Source of the DNA: CAZJLN01 sp964540765
GTDB lineage: Bacteria; Chloroflexota; Anaerolineae; Anaerolineales; Anaerolineaceae
DNA length: 26,079 nucleotides
NCBI GenBank assembly: GCA_964540765.1
Contig: CAZINW010000031.1
Location: forward strand, 1-26,079
Reading direction: 5' to 3'
Position numbers and translations under genes: made by a program. The notes under the pieces are model-generated. The model was not told the origin of the DNA. It saw nothing but the letters and a program-made list of their open reading frames with translations, and did no database searches. Position 1 is the stretch's first letter, and each line of letters starts with the position of its first letter. Shown piece by piece: positions 7,211-15,142 of the stretch.

Positions 7211-9655
7211 ATGAAATATGACCTGAATTTATACTCTCTCACTTACCAGGGTGGGCAGTTGCAAAATGAAACGCCCGGTTTTTTCGCTTGGGCTGCCCCA
7301 AAACGTGCTGTTCGTGGCAGGCAGGATGACAGCCTCATCATGCTTGTTACCATCAAAGGCGGCAAGTCTTTTTCAGAACAGAGCCGTAAAGACCTTTTCG
7401 AAAAGGTCAGTAATGATTTCTTTAAAAGTTCTGGCTCTGTCACCACTGCCATGCGCATGGTGATTGATACGGTCAACCTGACCTTGCTGGAAAGAAACCT
7501 GAAATTGGTGGAGGATAGTGACAGAATTTCTACAGATCTCTTAATGGGAGTGATCCATTATGACACACTCTTTGTAGCACAATGTGGGTTGACGCATGGC
7601 TATCTTATCAATCAAAATAGATTGACGCATTTCTTTGATCCTGAGGTGGGCGAGCGGGGTTTGGGTTTAAGCCGCATGCCTAAGGTCAGATATTTTCAGG
7701 ATTCGGTTCAGGATGGTTCATTTTTGATTGTGTCGCCTGCGCCACCTCAGAGCTGGCAGCCTGAGCTTTTGATCCGGAACGACAAACCCAATTTGGAACA
7801 GCTTTGGAGGCGCCTGCACCATCAGATGCCTCAAGACCAGGTTGCCGGACTGATCAAGATCGATGCCGGCACTGGCAGCATAAATCTGGTTACCTCAAAA
7901 GTCGAGGAGACGGTTGTAGCTGCCAAACCGGATACCCAGCCATCCAACCAAAGCATGGTTCAGGAAAGTGAACCAGTTGTATTGGAAGATATTCCGCAGG
8001 AAAGGCTCGCAGATATTCCTGAAGAGGAACAAACGCCTGTTACTGAAGCACTGGAAGATGAAGTTGTTAAGGAAATCCAGATTGATGAATCCGAACCCGG
8101 AGAAGCAGTCATTTACCGCCAAACCACACAGGATGAGGAAATTTTCCCACCCGTTAATAGTCCCGACCAGTCCATCCCGAACGCAAAAAACGGGGAAGCA
8201 GCCTCCGAGGTGGCAGAGGAATTGGCTGCTGAAGGCGAAAATCTGGCTGCAGGAAGACCCGCAGAGGATATGGAGATTTCATTGGCTGATGCCAATGCAC
8301 AATCTCAAAAAGATGGCGGCGTAAATGTGGATGAAATGAAACAAAAAAGCTTGAAATTCCTGGCAAAATTATTGAATTGGTTGCATAAAGCCGGTGATAA
8401 AATTGGCGCATTTTTCAAAGGACACGGGGAGAAAACATTGGGTCAGCAATCAAGGAGACTCTCAAAGGGAACAATGGTGATGATCGCCATCATTGTGCCC
8501 GTCCTGGTGGTTGCAGTGGCGATGAGCGTCTACATCGCACGCGGCAAAGACCGACAATATCAGCTTTATCTGGAGTTGGGACAGGCAGCAGCCAATAATG
8601 CCCCGTTATTCTCTGATCCGGTTGACCAGCGCAATGCCTGGAATGATGCGCAAGAGCTTGCCAACTTGGCAGTATCCTATCGCAATTCAGATGCGGCCAA
8701 TGCTTTACTGAAGCAAACAAGAATTGCGCTTGATGGGCTGGATGGCGCTGTCAGGCTTGTTTACCAACCCGCCTTTGCCGCTGAAACGTATTCCAGCTTG
8801 AATATTTCCCGCATTATTCCGTTTGCCACGGATCTATATGTGCTGGATGCCTATGCAGGGCAGGTTGTTCACCTTACCATGGGCACCCACGGTTACCAGA
8901 TGAACACCAATTTTGTTTGTGCTGCGGGTACTTACAATAACATCACGGTTGGCAGCCTCGTGGATATGGTTTCAATTCCGCTGACAAATAAATACAAAGC
9001 ACCCATCCTGGCTTTGGATGCACAAGGCAATTTGCTTTATTGTGCGAATGGTAAAGAACCAGTTGCCTTCAGCCTGACAGCGCCAGATGCTGGTTGGGGG
9101 TTGGTAAAGGCTGCCGCATATAACTCAAATTCAGGCACTCTTTACTTGCTGGATACGGAAATGAATGAAATTTGGATCTATCAGGGCTTCTCATCCGAAT
9201 TTACAAACGCGGCCATTCCTTATTTTGAAGAATTTCCGCATAATCTTAAAACAGCCATCGATTTTGATACAAATGGGGATGAGTTATATGTTCTCCATGC
9301 AGATGGGCACATGTCTCGCTGTATTTCTTCGGGTATCCAGGGCATCGATTTGAAATGTACGGATCCTGAAACCTATAAAGATGCGCGGGTGGGTGTTGAA
9401 GGTTTCGATCTTGCCACCTTGAAATTTACTCAGGTAAGTTATTCAGGTCCGCTCGATCCATCCTTGTATTTACTCTCGCCAGCGGATATGGCAATTTACC
9501 AGTTCAGTGTTTTGATGAACCTGAACCGGATCTATCGCTCTGATTATGACCAGCAAAACCTCGCTGGCAGGCAGCCGACAGCCTTTGCCATTTCCAGCAA
9601 TCGCAGCGCCTATCTTGCCTTTGGAAACCAGTTGTATTATGCCGTTATGCCTTAA
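7211..9655 (+). CDS. Membrane protein with degenerate PP2C-like domain and extracytoplasmic repeat domain
   Basis: I do not recognise a named family. In the 814 residues, positions 1 to about 220 have the strand order of a PP2C phosphatase: RGRQDDS near the start, then LLMGVIHYDTLFVAQCGLTH followed by YLINQNRLTHF, and late GSFLIVSPAPP. The metal-binding landmarks GDSR and SDGL are replaced by GLTH and SPAP, so catalysis is unlikely. An acidic, Glu/Pro/Gln-rich linker (about 220-370) leads to one transmembrane helix (422-444, MVMIAIIVPVLVVAVAMSVY). The outer 370 residues contain recurring LYVLD/LYCAN/LYLLD/LYVLH strands like a beta-propeller. A signalling or docking role across the membrane is inference. 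The start is ATG 7211 with a weak GGGTGA upstream, and the gene stands alone between divergent and downstream operons. Confidence 0.82.
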   Translation: MKYDLNLYSLTYQGGQLQNETPGFFAWAAPKRAVRGRQDDSLIMLVTIKGGKSFSEQSRKDLFEKVSNDFFKSSGSVTTAMRMVIDTVNLTLLERNLKLVEDSDRISTDLLMGVIHYDTLFVAQCGLTHGYLINQNRLTHFFDPEVGERGLGLSRMPKVRYFQDSVQDGSFLIVSPAPPQSWQPELLIRNDKPNLEQLWRRLHHQMPQDQVAGLIKIDAGTGSINLVTSKVEETVVAAKPDTQPSNQSMVQESEPVVLEDIPQERLADIPEEEQTPVTEALEDEVVKEIQIDESEPGEAVIYRQTTQDEEIFPPVNSPDQSIPNAKNGEAASEVAEELAAEGENLAAGRPAEDMEISLADANAQSQKDGGVNVDEMKQKSLKFLAKLLNWLHKAGDKIGAFFKGHGEKTLGQQSRRLSKGTMVMIAIIVPVLVVAVAMSVYIARGKDRQYQLYLELGQAAANNAPLFSDPVDQRNAWNDAQELANLAVSYRNSDAANALLKQTRIALDGLDGAVRLVYQPAFAAETYSSLNISRIIPFATDLYVLDAYAGQVVHLTMGTHGYQMNTNFVCAAGTYNNITVGSLVDMVSIPLTNKYKAPILALDAQGNLLYCANGKEPVAFSLTAPDAGWGLVKAAAYNSNSGTLYLLDTEMNEIWIYQGFSSEFTNAAIPYFEEFPHNLKTAIDFDTNGDELYVLHADGHMSRCISSGIQGIDLKCTDPETYKDARVGVEGFDLATLKFTQVSYSGPLDPSLYLLSPADMAIYQFSVLMNLNRIYRSDYDQQNLAGRQPTAFAISSNRSAYLAFGNQLYYAVMP

Positions 9656-9784
9656 AACAAAATTTAGAAAAAGCGAACTTGTATCTCTGAACGCACAGCC
9701 AAAGTGACAGATCGAACAAATTGTCCGAAAACATCCAGGCTTGCCCCCGGAGAGTTTTCGATTTTAATGGTCTTTAATTAATGT

Positions 9785-9806
9785 TACAATTGACCCGGTT
9801 GGTCAA
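9785..9806 (+). promoter_or_regulatory. Putative promoter/operator of the decarboxylase operon
   Basis: TACAAT (9785-9790) is a 5/6 match to a -10 box, though no good -35 box sits 17 bases upstream. A perfect inverted repeat TTGACC-CGGTT-GGTCAA (9790-9806) begins on its last base and would span the predicted transcription start near 9797. That is a classic repressor position. The regulator is unknown; a TetR- or FadR-like ligand sensor would fit but is not seen in the window. Confidence 0.4.
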
Positions 9807-9877
9807 CTGATTGAGGATTTAAACATTGATCAGTCCCGACATTACTTAATGAACTGATAACTAACAAGAGGAGTTTC

Positions 9878-11422
9878 ATGACACAGGTTGATCCCAGAAT
9901 TGAAAAATTAAAAAAATTGCGTGAAAAAACCCTTGAAGGTGGTGGGCTTGATAAAATTGAAAAGCAACATGCCAAGGGGAGCTTGACAGCCCGGGAACGT
10001 ATCGATCTACTCCTTGACAAGGGTAGTTTTCGTGAATTGGAACCCTTTGTGACCCAGCAAAATGACCCACAAGCAGACGCTCCCTTGGGTGATGGAGTGG
10101 TTACCGGTTATGGACAGGTGGATGGTCGCACGGTTTATGTTTATGCCCAGGATTTCACGGTTCAAGGGGGCGCCCTCGGAGAGATGCACAGCCGCAAGAT
10201 TTGCCGGGTGATGGATCTGGCTGTCAAAACTGGCAGCCCGGTGGTGGGGATGATCGATTCTGGTGGAGCTCGTATCCAGGAAGGCGTCAAGAGTCTGGGT
10301 GGTTATGGCGAGATCTTTCGGCGCAACGCCCAATATTCCGGTGTGGTGCCCCAGATCAGCTTGATCCTTGGTCCATGTGCAGGTGGGGCAGCTTATTCAC
10401 CGGCATTAACAGATATCATCATCATGGTTCAGAAACAATCCTTCATGTTCCTGACCGGGCCTCAGGTCATCAAGACTGTGACTGGTGAGGAGGTTGATTT
10501 TGAGTCATTGGGCGGGGCAGATGTGCACCTGGCAATCAGCGGGACAGCTCACCTGGTCGCCGCCAGGGAACAGGACGCCATTGCACTTTGCCGACACACC
10601 TTGAGCTACCTGCCGTCAAATAATGTGGATAATCCCCCAGTTATGAAAGTTGGGGATGACCCATACCGGCGTGTTGAAATATTGAACACCCTCGTTCCGG
10701 CAGATCCAGGCGAACCTTACACCATGCAAACAGCCATTCAAGCTATTGTTGACCAGGGCTCCTTCCTTGAGTTGCAATCAGGCTTTGCAAAAAATGCCAT
10801 CGTTGGTCTCGCTCGCCTGGACGGCATCTCTGTGGGCATCATTTCTCAGGAACCCAATATAATGGCTGGGGTTATCGATATTGATGCGTCTGATAAAATC
10901 TGCCGCATGGTTCGCCTGTGCGATGCCTTCAACCTGCCGATCATTACGTTGGTGGATTCACCCGGATTTTTGCCCGGTGTGGGGCAGGAACATCGCGGCA
11001 TCATTCGCCACGGTGCGAAAGTCCTCTTCGCTTACTCTGAGGCAACGGTTCCAAAGATCAGTGTCGTCACGCGGAAAGCATATGGCGGTGCATATGTGGT
11101 GATGAGCAGTAAATATTTGGGCACGGATATCACTTATGCATGGCCCAGCGCTGAGATTGCTGTGATGGGGGCGGAAGGGGCAACCAATATTCTCTACCGT
11201 AAACAGATCAGCCAGGCTGCTGAACCGATTGCTGAACGGCGGCGCCTTGAAGCCGAATACGGCGAAAAGTACCTGACGCCGTATGCTGCTGCCAATGCCG
11301 GCTATGTCGATGATGTCATCGAGCCTGCAGAAACCCGCACTAAATTGATTGATGGTTTGCATGCCATCAAGAATAAATACGAGCCAACCACAGCTCGTAA
11401 ACATGGCAATATGCCGGTTTAA
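9878..11422 (+). CDS. mmdA: Carboxyltransferase subunit of methylmalonyl-CoA decarboxylase (acyl-CoA carboxylase beta type)
   Basis: This subunit moves the carboxyl group of an acyl-CoA onto biotin; in MmdA the substrate is (S)-methylmalonyl-CoA. The 514 residues span the full two-domain carboxyltransferase. They include the N-terminal GSLTARERIDLLLDKGSF segment, the oxyanion-hole glycine regions SGGARIQEGV and GPCAGGAAYSPALTD, and in the second half VDSPGFLPGVGQE and AYGGAYVVMSSK. The neighbours are decarboxylase-type membrane subunits and there is no biotin carboxylase. This argues for a sodium-pumping decarboxylase rather than an ATP-dependent propionyl-CoA carboxylase, although the subunit alone does not distinguish them. 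An excellent ribosome binding site (GAGGAG) lies 4 bases before the ATG. It is the first gene of a four-gene operon. Confidence 0.93.
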   Translation: MTQVDPRIEKLKKLREKTLEGGGLDKIEKQHAKGSLTARERIDLLLDKGSFRELEPFVTQQNDPQADAPLGDGVVTGYGQVDGRTVYVYAQDFTVQGGALGEMHSRKICRVMDLAVKTGSPVVGMIDSGGARIQEGVKSLGGYGEIFRRNAQYSGVVPQISLILGPCAGGAAYSPALTDIIIMVQKQSFMFLTGPQVIKTVTGEEVDFESLGGADVHLAISGTAHLVAAREQDAIALCRHTLSYLPSNNVDNPPVMKVGDDPYRRVEILNTLVPADPGEPYTMQTAIQAIVDQGSFLELQSGFAKNAIVGLARLDGISVGIISQEPNIMAGVIDIDASDKICRMVRLCDAFNLPIITLVDSPGFLPGVGQEHRGIIRHGAKVLFAYSEATVPKISVVTRKAYGGAYVVMSSKYLGTDITYAWPSAEIAVMGAEGATNILYRKQISQAAEPIAERRRLEAEYGEKYLTPYAAANAGYVDDVIEPAETRTKLIDGLHAIKNKYEPTTARKHGNMPV

Positions 11423-11439
11423 TTGGGAGAAGACCCATT

Positions 11440-11781
11440 ATGTCAAACATTCAAACAGGGTTATTGATCACTGCCATTGGAATGGGTCTGGTTTTTGCCA
11501 TGATCGCACTGTTATGGGGATTAATGGTGATTTTGGTCAAATTGACTTCCAGGAACACAGAACCAGAGGTTGAGAAACTGACCGGGCAAACAAATCTGCC
11601 AGCCATATCCGGACCATTGAAAGCCAAACGTGAAGCTGCCGCAGCAGCTGTGGCTGTGGCATTGGCGCATCGGGCATCTCAACAAAAAAAGCAAACACAA
11701 ACAGGCGAGATCAATATCTGGCAGGCAACTGCCAGGTTGAAACAGCTTCAAAACCAAATGAGGAGAGGACAGCGCGGATGA
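11440..11781 (+). CDS. mmdD: Small membrane subunit of Na+-translocating decarboxylase (OadG/MmdD type)
   Basis: This is a 113-residue protein with one N-terminal transmembrane helix (about 7-36, LLITAIGMGLVFAMIALLW) and a basic, Ala/Gln-rich cytoplasmic tail. OadG/MmdD subunits have this shape and assemble the carboxyltransferase and biotin protein on the membrane beta subunit. In the characterised oxaloacetate decarboxylase the gamma subunit also helps bind zinc. The sequence has diverged, so assignment rests on topology and position between mmdA and the biotin protein. GGGAGAAG precedes ATG 11440, and the TGA stop overlaps the next start codon (ATGA). Confidence 0.82.
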   Translation: MSNIQTGLLITAIGMGLVFAMIALLWGLMVILVKLTSRNTEPEVEKLTGQTNLPAISGPLKAKREAAAAAVAVALAHRASQQKKQTQTGEINIWQATARLKQLQNQMRRGQRG

Positions 11782-12203
11782 AAATGCAAGTTCGAATTGA
11801 TGATCAGGTATTCATTGTTGATGTAGAGGATATTAACGCCCGACCGGTGATCGCACGGATTGAAGGTGAAAATTTTGAAGTCTGGCCTGAAGAAACAGAA
11901 CAGATCAGCGTCGATCAAAAAATGGTGCGGGCGGATCGGGCAGTCACACCAATTGTGGCAACAACACCCAGGGAGAGCAGCCAGGATGGCAAGGCTCTCC
12001 TGGCGCCGTTACCAGGTGTGATCATCTCAATTGATGTCAAGGTTGGGGATTCGGTCAAACAAGGTCAAACACTCTGTACCCTTGAAGCCATGAAGATGAA
12101 AAATGCCATTCGAGCGACCCGTGAAGGTGTCATTTCAGAAATCCATATAAACATTGGTGACCTGGTAAAACATGGTCAACTTTTGATCAGCTTTACTGCA
12201 TAG
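11778..12203 (+). CDS. mmdC: Biotin carboxyl carrier subunit of the decarboxylase
   Basis: This 141-residue protein has a C-terminal biotinyl domain (about 70-141) with the biotinylation motif EAMKM, target Lys106. The lipoyl-like fold surrounds it with LLAPLPGVIISIDVKVGDSV and EIHINIGDLVKHGQ. The N-terminal 65 residues are beta-rich and there is only a short linker, lacking the usual long Ala/Pro hinge. It carries the carboxyl group from the MmdA active site to the membrane subunit MmdB, where decarboxylation happens. ATG 11778 overlaps the previous stop by 4 bases, so the two are translationally coupled. Confidence 0.93.
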   Translation: MKMQVRIDDQVFIVDVEDINARPVIARIEGENFEVWPEETEQISVDQKMVRADRAVTPIVATTPRESSQDGKALLAPLPGVIISIDVKVGDSVKQGQTLCTLEAMKMKNAIRATREGVISEIHINIGDLVKHGQLLISFTA

Positions 12204-12218
12204 GAGCATGGAGAAATC

Positions 12219-13337
12219 ATGGATTTCACTGTATTACTGGCAGAATTAAGTAAGGGCTTTCAGAATTTCACATGGCAAAACGCCGTGATGATCCTGGTTG
12301 GACTGGTATTGATCGCTCTGGCAGTGATAAAAGAATACGAACCGGTTCTGCTGCTGCCAATTGGATTCGGTTGCCTGATGGCAAACCTCGGCATGTCCAA
12401 CGAGGTTGGCTTTATGAAAGTGATCTATGATGCCGGTATCAAAACTGAACTTTTTCCCCTCCTGATCTTTGTGGGTGTGGGCGCCATGATTGACTTCAGC
12501 CCTTTACTTTCACAACCCCGCCTGGTCTTGCTGGGTGCCGCAGGTCAATTTGGCATTTATGCCACCCTTTTATTGGCACTCCTGCTGGGTTTCCCGCTTA
12601 ACCAGGCTGCATCCATCGGTGTTATTGGCGCCATTGATGGCCCGACTGCGATCTTTGTCGGCTCCAAGCTGGCACCTGAGATACTGGCGCCCATTGCGGT
12701 GGCTGCCTATTCCTACATGAGCTTGATCCCGATCATACAACCCCCCATTATGAAATTGATGACCACGCGCAAAGAACGCCTGATTAGGATGGAGTATGCG
12801 CCGCGCCCGGTATCCCGCCTCACGCTGGTCATATTCCCCATCTTTGTGACTTTCCTGGTGGCATTGGTGGCACCTGACGCAGCACCACTCATGGCTGCGT
12901 TGATGCTTGGTAATCTTCTCAGGGAAAGCCTGGTGGTTGACCGATTAAGTAAAGCCGCTCAAAATGAGATCATTAATATTGCCACGTTATTCCTTGGATT
13001 GGCAATTGGTTCTACGATGACGGCTGAAAGCTTTTTGAAAGTGGAAACATTGATGATCCTGGCTCTGGGTCTGCTGGCATTTGTGATCGACACCGTTGCT
13101 GGTCTCTTATTTGGCAAATTGATGGCTGTGATCACTCACAACAAGGTGAACCCTCTGATTGGTGCCTGCGGGATCAGCGCCTTCCCGATGGCAGGAAGGC
13201 TTTCAGCCAAAATGGCACAGGACGAGGATTATGAGAACTTTATCCTGATGCATGCCATGGGTGCCAACACTGCGGGTCAATTGGGCAGTGTCATTGCCGG
13301 CGGTCTCTTATTGGCGTTGGTTAATGCGTTGGGCTAG
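12219..13337 (+). CDS. mmdB: Na+-translocating decarboxylase beta subunit (OadB/MmdB/GcdB)
   Basis: This integral membrane subunit decarboxylates carboxybiotin and uses the energy to export Na+. The 372 residues are strongly hydrophobic with about nine to eleven helices. Signature motifs are GAIDGPTAIFVGSKL (Asp140, the equivalent of the Na+-binding Asp203 of Klebsiella OadB), AAYSYMSLIPIIQPPIMK and GANTAGQLGSVIAGG (Asn350, Ser357). These are positions expected for ion coordination. It is the last gene of the operon, 15 bases after the biotin subunit, with GGAG before ATG 12219. A strong hairpin follows at 13364. The ion specificity, Na+ rather than H+, is inferred from family membership. Confidence 0.95.
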   Translation: MDFTVLLAELSKGFQNFTWQNAVMILVGLVLIALAVIKEYEPVLLLPIGFGCLMANLGMSNEVGFMKVIYDAGIKTELFPLLIFVGVGAMIDFSPLLSQPRLVLLGAAGQFGIYATLLLALLLGFPLNQAASIGVIGAIDGPTAIFVGSKLAPEILAPIAVAAYSYMSLIPIIQPPIMKLMTTRKERLIRMEYAPRPVSRLTLVIFPIFVTFLVALVAPDAAPLMAALMLGNLLRESLVVDRLSKAAQNEIINIATLFLGLAIGSTMTAESFLKVETLMILALGLLAFVIDTVAGLLFGKLMAVITHNKVNPLIGACGISAFPMAGRLSAKMAQDEDYENFILMHAMGANTAGQLGSVIAGGLLLALVNALG

Positions 13338-13363
13338 ATTCTGAAATTTAAGGTTGATAAGCA

Positions 13364-13402
13364 AGGGTGCATTCAAGATTTCTTGAATGCACCCTGAATT
13401 TT
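13364..13402. terminator. Long hairpin between convergent genes
   Basis: AGGGTGCATTCAAGA (13364-13378) and its exact complement (13381-13395) form a 15-base-pair inverted repeat around TT. On the plus strand it is followed by GAATTTT, a short U-run suited to termination of the decarboxylase operon. It lies between that operon and the convergent response-regulator gene, so it may also act on the minus-strand transcript. Confidence 0.8.
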
Positions 13403-14072
13403 ATACATCAAACTTATAACCTTGCGAGCGTATGGTTTGGATCAGTTTAGGTTTACGGGGATTTTCCTCGACTGCCTGACGTAGCCAACTGATATGAACA
13501 TCCAGAGTACGCGTATCACCGAGATAATCGGTTTCCCAGACATCTTTAAATAATGTTTCGCGGTCCACAATTTTGCCAGGGCGGTCCATCATGTATTTTA
13601 AAAGGCTGGATAATCGTGGCGTCAGCCGGGTCTCATGCCCGTTACAGGTTAGAAAGTTGGTTTGCAGGTTGAGAACGAGCGGACCAATGCTATATAAAAG
13701 TTTATCCTCTGCAGGTTGATACACCTGCAAACGGTTGATCAGCTTTTGGACAGTGAACGGGAGATTTAAGATTACACTGGCATCAGAAAACTTCACCAGG
13801 TTAACTTTCTCTGCCACGATCAGGATGATTGGAATAATTGGCAGCGTTGTTCTGAAAGTATTGCACATGCGGGTGCCGCTGGTTCGTAACGAGGCGGCAT
13901 TAATAACAATGACATGGGTTAAGCATTGTTCCTTCACCAGTTTTAAACCAGAATTACCACTTTCAACCTGGATGATGTTGAAGCCGCGCTGTAATAGCTC
14001 CTTGGCAAAATGGGCATGATTACCACTTTTACCTTCAATTAACAGCACTCGAAAATGCTTATCTGCTTCCAA
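13401..14072 (-). CDS. OmpR-family response regulator with degenerate receiver domain
   Basis: In the 223 residues a receiver-like domain (about 1-118) is followed by an OmpR/PhoB winged helix (130-223, with TLDVHISWLRQAVEENP and RSQGYKF). The receiver keeps the hydrophobic framework but lacks the phosphorylation site. The acceptor Asp is Asn58 (VIVIN), one of the acidic pair is Gly14 (LIEGK), the switch Thr/Ser is Ala87, and the conserved Lys before Pro-Phe is Leu104. It is therefore probably phosphorylation-independent, and no histidine kinase gene is nearby. The start is TTG 14072, with GGAAAGG about 8 bases upstream. Its target genes cannot be inferred. Confidence 0.88.
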   Translation of the reverse strand: MEADKHFRVLLIEGKSGNHAHFAKELLQRGFNIIQVESGNSGLKLVKEQCLTHVIVINAASLRTSGTRMCNTFRTTLPIIPIILIVAEKVNLVKFSDASVILNLPFTVQKLINRLQVYQPAEDKLLYSIGPLVLNLQTNFLTCNGHETRLTPRLSSLLKYMMDRPGKIVDRETLFKDVWETDYLGDTRTLDVHISWLRQAVEENPRKPKLIQTIRSQGYKFDV

Positions 14073-14492
14073 AAAAATGCCTTTCCATGTAAATGATAAA
14101 AATCGATAATCTAATTATAACGTAAAGTCAGGCTGGATTTAATAGAGAATTTTATTGTTTTCTACCAAACGAGGAAGGCTCTCCTGCAATGGTCAAACTA
14201 CCTGTCGCATTTTAGATGTAAATACCTGCCTTGCCTTTTAATTCAACTGAATTATTCAAACCAAGGTTAATTAATTATACAATATCAATGGGACTAAACC
14301 AGTCCGGTTGGGCAATATTTTGCAGCTTGTTAATCGGTTGAGTAATCCATAAAAAAATTTTAACTAAAGCGTTAAACATTCGAATACCATTTATAATGTT
14401 AACAACTCGAGATTTTAAGTCTGATCAATTGCCTTTGATCTTGTGGCATGTTAGAATCACTTTGCCGTCCATCAGTAGATAAAGGAGCTTTT
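14073..14492. other. 420-base intergenic region rich in small inverted repeats
   Basis: No credible coding sequence is seen. The region lies between the divergent response regulator and the bfn-dnaB run, so it must hold both promoters. On the minus strand a TATAAT sits near 14117, with a poor -35 box. The plus-strand promoter at 14429-14457 is better. In between are the perfect repeats TAATTCA-AC-TGAATTA (14239-14254) and GGACT-AAACC-AGTCC (14291-14305). The second overlaps an alternative pairing AACC-AGTCC-GGTT. No cluster of DnaA boxes was found. Confidence 0.5.
14429..14457 (+). promoter_or_regulatory. Putative sigma70 promoter for the bifunctional-nuclease/dnaB region
   Basis: TTGCCT (14429-14434, 4/6) and TAGAAT (14452-14457, 5/6) are separated by 17 bases. 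Transcription would start near 14464, giving a leader of about 29 bases before ATG 14493. Confidence 0.55.
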
Positions 14493-15062
14493 ATGACGAA
14501 AATGGTCACTTGTGTTATTGACAGTGTCAGGGTCAGTTTGACGAACCAACAGCGCGTTGTCGTACTGCGTCAAAGTGATGCCGATCGTTATCTACCCATT
14601 TGGATCGGTTTGTATGAAGCAGAAGCTATTACGATCGCCCTGCAACAAATCGAAGTAGCACGTCCCCAAGCACATGATCTGATCAATTCTATCATCCAAT
14701 CTCTGAATGCCCGGTTATTGCATGTAGAGATTACAGCACTGCGTGACGATGTCTTTTATGCCAACCTGGTGATTGATCAAGATGGCGTCAAGAAATTGGT
14801 TGACTGCCGACCTTCGGATGCCCTTGCTCTTGCAGCCCGCACTTCTGTGCAGATTCTGGTTGAGGAGGAAGTTCTCAATACGGCAGGTATTCGACCTGAA
14901 CAAGATGTCAGTGAAACAGTTGCGGAAGAAGAACTTTCGGAAGAAAATGAAGAAGATCTGACAATTTTTGAAGACTTCCTGGGAAAACTGGGGAAGAAAT
15001 CTAATGATGACTCCCAGGATGCTTCAGATGCGGATGAGAACCCAAACGTCCCGGCTTTATGA
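14493..15062 (+). CDS. Bifunctional nuclease family protein (DUF151)
   Basis: The 189 residues contain the BFN/DUF151 domain (about 1-125), recognisable from LPIWIGLYEAEAITIALQQ, RPQAHDLINSII and DCRPSDALALAART. A strongly acidic tail (about 130-189, EEELSEENEEDLTIFEDF) follows. Plant and mycobacterial relatives show RNase/DNase activity or DNA-repair links; the activity of this protein is not shown by sequence. ATG 14493 was chosen for its excellent AAAGGAG site; an ATG 45 bases upstream lacks one. It ends 80 bases before dnaB on the same strand and may be cotranscribed. Confidence 0.9.
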   Translation: MTKMVTCVIDSVRVSLTNQQRVVVLRQSDADRYLPIWIGLYEAEAITIALQQIEVARPQAHDLINSIIQSLNARLLHVEITALRDDVFYANLVIDQDGVKKLVDCRPSDALALAARTSVQILVEEEVLNTAGIRPEQDVSETVAEEELSEENEEDLTIFEDFLGKLGKKSNDDSQDASDADENPNVPAL

Positions 15063-15142
15063 GGATTTGAAGCCAGCCCCTTAGTCGTGTCCTTGTAGCA
15101 TGCGATAAAAAAGCTTATTAAAGAGAACAGGGAAAACAGACC

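Noticed and set aside
14072..14097. An ATG just upstream of the response regulator, out of frame by one base across a seven-T run
   Set aside because: A slippage start was considered, but GGAAAGG positioned before the in-frame TTG is a simpler explanation.
14073..14492. Possible replication origin beside the dnaB cluster
   Set aside because: AT-rich DNA and a TAATCCATA near-match to a DnaA box are present, but there is no cluster of boxes and no dnaA, dnaN, gyrase or rpmH nearby.
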